Source of the DNA: Candidatus Babelota bacterium
GTDB taxonomy: Bacteria > JAGOBX01
DNA length: 7,841 nucleotides
Direction: 5' to 3'
Assembly (NCBI GenBank): GCA_017999075.1
Contig: JAGOBX010000151.1
Location: 1 to 7,841, forward strand
Shown here: one piece after another, positions 5,223-7,841 of the stretch
Position numbering within the stretch: the first letter of the stretch is position 1
How the letters are laid out: the number at the start of each line of letters is the position of its first letter
The notes under the pieces: generated by a model
The model's input: the letters and a program-made list of their open reading frames with translations, nothing else
Database searches by the model: none
What the model was told of the DNA's origin: nothing
Made by a program: the position numbers and the translations under genes

Positions 5223-7623
5223 ATCTTGCCGTTATTCCGAACTCAGAAGATATTGTATTATAAATCTGCTTATGAGCTGTTTCTATCTCATCATCTTTCA
5301 ATGTTCTGTCTTTAGCTCTGTAAGTGAATTTTAAGAGCGCAGCAGTAAATTGTTTATCTATAACTTCACTTTCATATATTCCGCCGAATTCAACATTTTG
5401 AAGTATTTCAATGTTCAGTGATTTGATTTTACTGATTACCTTTTTATATTCAATTTTTTTAGGCATAAGTAGAGACATATCTCTGACAGTATAAGGAAAT
5501 ATTGAAAATTCTTTATAAACAGGAGTTTTAGAATAATTATCAAATAAAATATCAGCATTAACCTCACACAAATATAAATTGTCAGGCAAATCATATTTAT
5601 TTGCGGCATCCGGATGAATTTTTCCGAGAAACCCGGTTTTGATTTCATTTATAAAAATATCAGCAGATTGACCCGGTTGTAAAAAACGTATCGAATTATT
5701 AATTTTATATTCGCATTTTTCTATGTTTAAAGTTTCAAAAACATCATTTAAAATTCCTTTAACATAAAAAAAGTCTATACGTCCAGGTTTATCGTCCCAG
5801 TTAGATAAAACTGTTTTTTCTGTCATCGCAAAAGCTGCGGCATTGGTTTCTTCAAACGCTTTTGTCTTACCGGAATATTTATATTTTTTTCCTGTTTCAA
5901 AAAAATTTAAATTTGAATTTCTGTATTTAGTATTGTTTTGCATTATTTTAATTAATGACGGGATAATAGATGATCTCATAACACTGATTTCTTTTCCTAA
6001 CGGATTACTTATTTTAACCGTTGAATTTTCATCATAATCTTCAGTGAAATCAGAGTTAAGATCAGGATCTGTAAACGAATAATTGACACATTCGTAAAAA
6101 CCTTTGTCAACAAATAATTTTAGTAAATCAATGGAAAATTTTTGCTTATCGGTTAATCCTCCGCATGATAAATCCGAATTCGGAGGTAAGTCTGGAATAT
6201 TCCCATATCCGTATAAAACAGATATTTCTTCTATAACATCAATTTCACGCTCAATGTCAGTTCTCCGCATAGGAATAATAATATTTAATTCTTTTTCAGT
6301 TTGACCGGCAATTTCGCAATTCATGTTTTCCAATATTTTTAATATTTTATTTTTATCAATATCAATTCCTATAATTCTTTTTATATTAGAAAATTTAATT
6401 GTGATTTTCCGCTGCACCAAATCTGTCTTAAAAATTTCGGATAAATTTGACGACACTCTTGATTCAGGACAACTTTTTTGAATAAGTTCAACCGCTCTGT
6501 CGCTTGCATTTTTTACATTTGAGTAATCAATTCCTCGTTCAAACCTGTACGAAGATTCTGAAGATAAACCTAAAATACGAGAAGATTTTCTTACAGAAAC
6601 AGGATTAAAATAAGCGCTTTCTATAAGTGTTTTTGATGTTTTGTCGGTTACTTCGCTGTCAAATCCTCCCATCACTCCTGCTACTGCAACAGGTCTGTTT
6701 TTATCTGCAATAACAAGTATTTCAGTGCTGCAAATTCTGTCCTGACCGTCAATTGTTTTTATAATTTCATTTTCCGAAGCATGACGGACTACAATTTCTT
6801 TCCCTTGTATCAGATCATAATCAAATGCATGAAGCGGTTGTCCGTATTCAAGCATAACATAGTTTGTAATATCAACAATATTGTTGATTGCGCGCAGTCC
6901 GCTTTGATATAATCGTGTCTGAATTAAAGCGTCAGCTGGTTTTACAGAAATATTTTCTATATAATTTCCAGTGTATTTTGGACATGCAGAATAATCTGAA
7001 ATAGAAATTTTTATTTTATCATTTATGTTGATTGAAGAATCAGTTGTATAATTTGATTTTTTTAATTTTACGTTTCTTCCTGTAATTGCTGCTATTTGAT
7101 AAGATAAACCTATTACATTAAGGCAATCAGATCTGTTAGGTGTAATTTCGTATTCAATAATCCAATCATCAAGATTTAATTTTTTTATTAAATCTTCACC
7201 TGGTAAAAGATTGCTGTCATTTATTTTCCATATAGAATTTGCAGTTTCTGTTATTCCTAATTCTACTGTTGACAGCATCATTCCTTCAGATTCTATGTTT
7301 TTTATTGTTCTTTTAGTTACTGTTGTACCGTCTGCTAAAACAGACCCGGGAACTGCATAGGGTACTATATCGCCTGAAATAACAGATTTATCATTTGTGA
7401 CACATTCAAAAAAACCGTAACTTCCACAGTTTATTCTGCATTTATTTAATTTGTCGAAATTTATAATTGATTCTACTTTTCCTGCAAGAATATGTTTAAG
7501 TTTTAATCCGGGTTGTTTCACCGATGATACTTCAATCCCTCCGTTAGTAAGTATTTCTGCAAGCTGTACCGCAGTTTCAGGGATATCGATATATTCTTTT
7601 ACCCAACTTAACGCGACTAACAT
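5221..7623 (-). CDS. pheT: Phenylalanyl-tRNA synthetase beta subunit
   Basis: The beta subunit of the alpha2-beta2 PheRS binds tRNA-Phe and carries the editing site; the alpha subunit (pheS) holds the aminoacylation site. The protein is complete at 800 residues, the normal bacterial length. Domains in order are the N-terminal MLVALSWVKEYIDI, an EMAP-like OB fold (about 40-150), the B3/B4 editing domain (about 210-370, with NNIVDITNYV, GQPLHAFD, VMGGFDSEV and RFERGID), B5 (about 405-475, with DIEREIDVIEEI), a pseudo-catalytic core (about 485-690), and the ferredoxin-fold anticodon-binding domain (about 705-800, with FPYTVRDMSLL). The ATG is supported by GGAGG seven bases upstream. pheS, often directly upstream, is not there: the minus strand is stopped in all three frames within 218 bases. 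pheS must lie elsewhere or beyond an interruption. The gene faces the accessory genes and shares their terminator. Confidence 0.98.
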   Translation of the reverse strand: MLVALSWVKEYIDIPETAVQLAEILTNGGIEVSSVKQPGLKLKHILAGKVESIINFDKLNKCRINCGSYGFFECVTNDKSVISGDIVPYAVPGSVLADGTTVTKRTIKNIESEGMMLSTVELGITETANSIWKINDSNLLPGEDLIKKLNLDDWIIEYEITPNRSDCLNVIGLSYQIAAITGRNVKLKKSNYTTDSSININDKIKISISDYSACPKYTGNYIENISVKPADALIQTRLYQSGLRAINNIVDITNYVMLEYGQPLHAFDYDLIQGKEIVVRHASENEIIKTIDGQDRICSTEILVIADKNRPVAVAGVMGGFDSEVTDKTSKTLIESAYFNPVSVRKSSRILGLSSESSYRFERGIDYSNVKNASDRAVELIQKSCPESRVSSNLSEIFKTDLVQRKITIKFSNIKRIIGIDIDKNKILKILENMNCEIAGQTEKELNIIIPMRRTDIEREIDVIEEISVLYGYGNIPDLPPNSDLSCGGLTDKQKFSIDLLKLFVDKGFYECVNYSFTDPDLNSDFTEDYDENSTVKISNPLGKEISVMRSSIIPSLIKIMQNNTKYRNSNLNFFETGKKYKYSGKTKAFEETNAAAFAMTEKTVLSNWDDKPGRIDFFYVKGILNDVFETLNIEKCEYKINNSIRFLQPGQSADIFINEIKTGFLGKIHPDAANKYDLPDNLYLCEVNADILFDNYSKTPVYKEFSIFPYTVRDMSLLMPKKIEYKKVISKIKSLNIEILQNVEFGGIYESEVIDKQFTAALLKFTYRAKDRTLKDDEIETAHKQIYNTISSEFGITAR

Positions 7624-7630
7624 TATTTTT

Positions 7631-7635
7631 CCTCC
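7631..7635 (-). promoter_or_regulatory. Ribosome binding site of pheT
   Basis: GGAGG on the minus strand, seven bases before the ATG (7623-7621), fixes the start. Confidence 0.85.
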
Positions 7636-7650
7636 GTAATTGCTTTAATT

Positions 7651-7695
7651 AAGTTTTAAATATTCAAATTTTTTTATTTTGAATATTTAAAACTT
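7651..7695. repeat. Perfect 18-bp inverted repeat in the pheT leader
   Basis: AAGTTTTAAATATTCAAA (7651-7668) is repeated exactly in reverse complement at 7678-7695, around a nine-base T-rich loop. It lies between a TATAAT box and the pheT ribosome binding site. No T tract follows the stem in either direction, so it is not a standard terminator. It may be an operator or a 5'-UTR hairpin. The arms are almost pure A/T, so an RNA stem would be only moderately stable. Confidence 0.75.
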
Positions 7696-7701
7696 ATTAT
7701 A
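7696..7701 (-). promoter_or_regulatory. Candidate -10 box of pheT
   Basis: TATAAT on the minus strand directly abuts the inverted repeat, so transcription would start inside its outer arm. The -35 region is weak: TTTTTG or TTTTTT at 16-17 bases spacing, while the better TTGATT sits only 13 bases away. Confidence 0.4.
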
Positions 7702-7718
7702 TTATGCTGTAAAGAATC

Positions 7719-7771
7719 AAAAAATGCAATCGTCTTTTTTAAAGGGTTTTTTTTAAGACGCAGGCATTTTT
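7719..7771. terminator. Long imperfect inverted repeat, probable two-way terminator
   Basis: AAAAATGC (7720-7727) pairs with GCATTTTT (7764-7771), and CGTCTT (7731-7736) with AAGACG (7755-7760), separated by a symmetric 3x3 internal loop (AAT/CAG). Both ends run into T: five T on the plus strand, six on the minus strand. It probably ends a gene lying to the right before the pheT promoter. The large T-rich apical loop and internal loop make it weaker than the other terminators here. A smaller hairpin follows (ACAGTT 7782-7787 with AACTGT 7793-7798). Confidence 0.5.
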
Positions 7772-7841
7772 AATTGGTTATACAGTTTCAGGAACTGTTT
7801 CTAAAATATATTCATATATTTTTTTACAAAATCAACTTATT

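Noticed and set aside
7624-7841. T-box leader controlling pheT
   Set aside because: I see no conserved T-box sequence (TGGNACCGCG-type) on the minus strand, and the leader after the -10-like box is too short for a T-box with its terminator.
7782-7841. C-terminal end of pheS or another gene at the right edge
   Set aside because: All minus-strand frames hit stops within the last bases, and the short readable ends do not resemble a PheS tail. A few residues of some upstream gene ending near 7824 cannot be excluded.
1-7841. CRISPR array, tRNA or rRNA genes, insertion sequences
   Set aside because: I found no regularly spaced repeats, no tRNA-like cloverleaf or T-loop sequence in the gaps, and no transposase or terminal inverted repeats.

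Overview
This is an AT-rich bacterial window with short intergenic gaps, clear Shine-Dalgarno sequences ahead of most genes and strong intrinsic terminators. The long PheT of bacterial domain order and the bacterial-type AsnRS place it in Bacteria. I cannot name the phylum. pheS is not immediately upstream of pheT, which breaks the common pheS-pheT arrangement.

Layout. Positions 2-361 (+) hold the 3' end of a class II aminoacyl-tRNA-synthetase-like protein related to AsnRS/AsnA, closed by a textbook terminator. Positions 463-1842 (+) encode a full-length asparaginyl-tRNA synthetase. After 145 bases of very AT-rich spacer comes a two-gene unit, sbnB-like (1988-2953) and sbnA-like (2981-3955). 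Together these are the known route from O-phosphoserine and glutamate to L-2,3-diaminopropionate (L-Dap). The next 102-base gap holds a near-perfect Fur-box-like palindrome followed by a hairpin terminator. A class V PLP aminotransferase/cysteine-desulfurase-like gene (4058-5179) then starts with no visible ribosome binding site. A perfect 52-base palindrome overlaps the ends of this gene and of the convergent pheT (5221-7623, - strand) and should terminate both. The final 218 bases hold the pheT leader, with a perfect 18-bp inverted repeat beside a -10-like box, and a second long inverted repeat that looks like a two-way terminator.

How the genes may work together. The firm metabolic statement is L-Dap synthesis by the SbnA/SbnB pair. 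L-Dap is a building block of siderophores (staphyloferrin B) and of several peptide antibiotics, and the Fur-like site beside sbnA fits an iron link. No siderophore synthetase, NRPS or transporter is visible here. The unusual context is an AsnRS-like paralogue, a complete AsnRS and a PLP enzyme around the pair. This suggests, as inference only, a small amino-acid-derived metabolite pathway in which a synthetase-fold ligase activates an amino acid, with AsnRS as a bystander, supplier or resistance copy. pheT is housekeeping and probably marks the edge of the accessory block.
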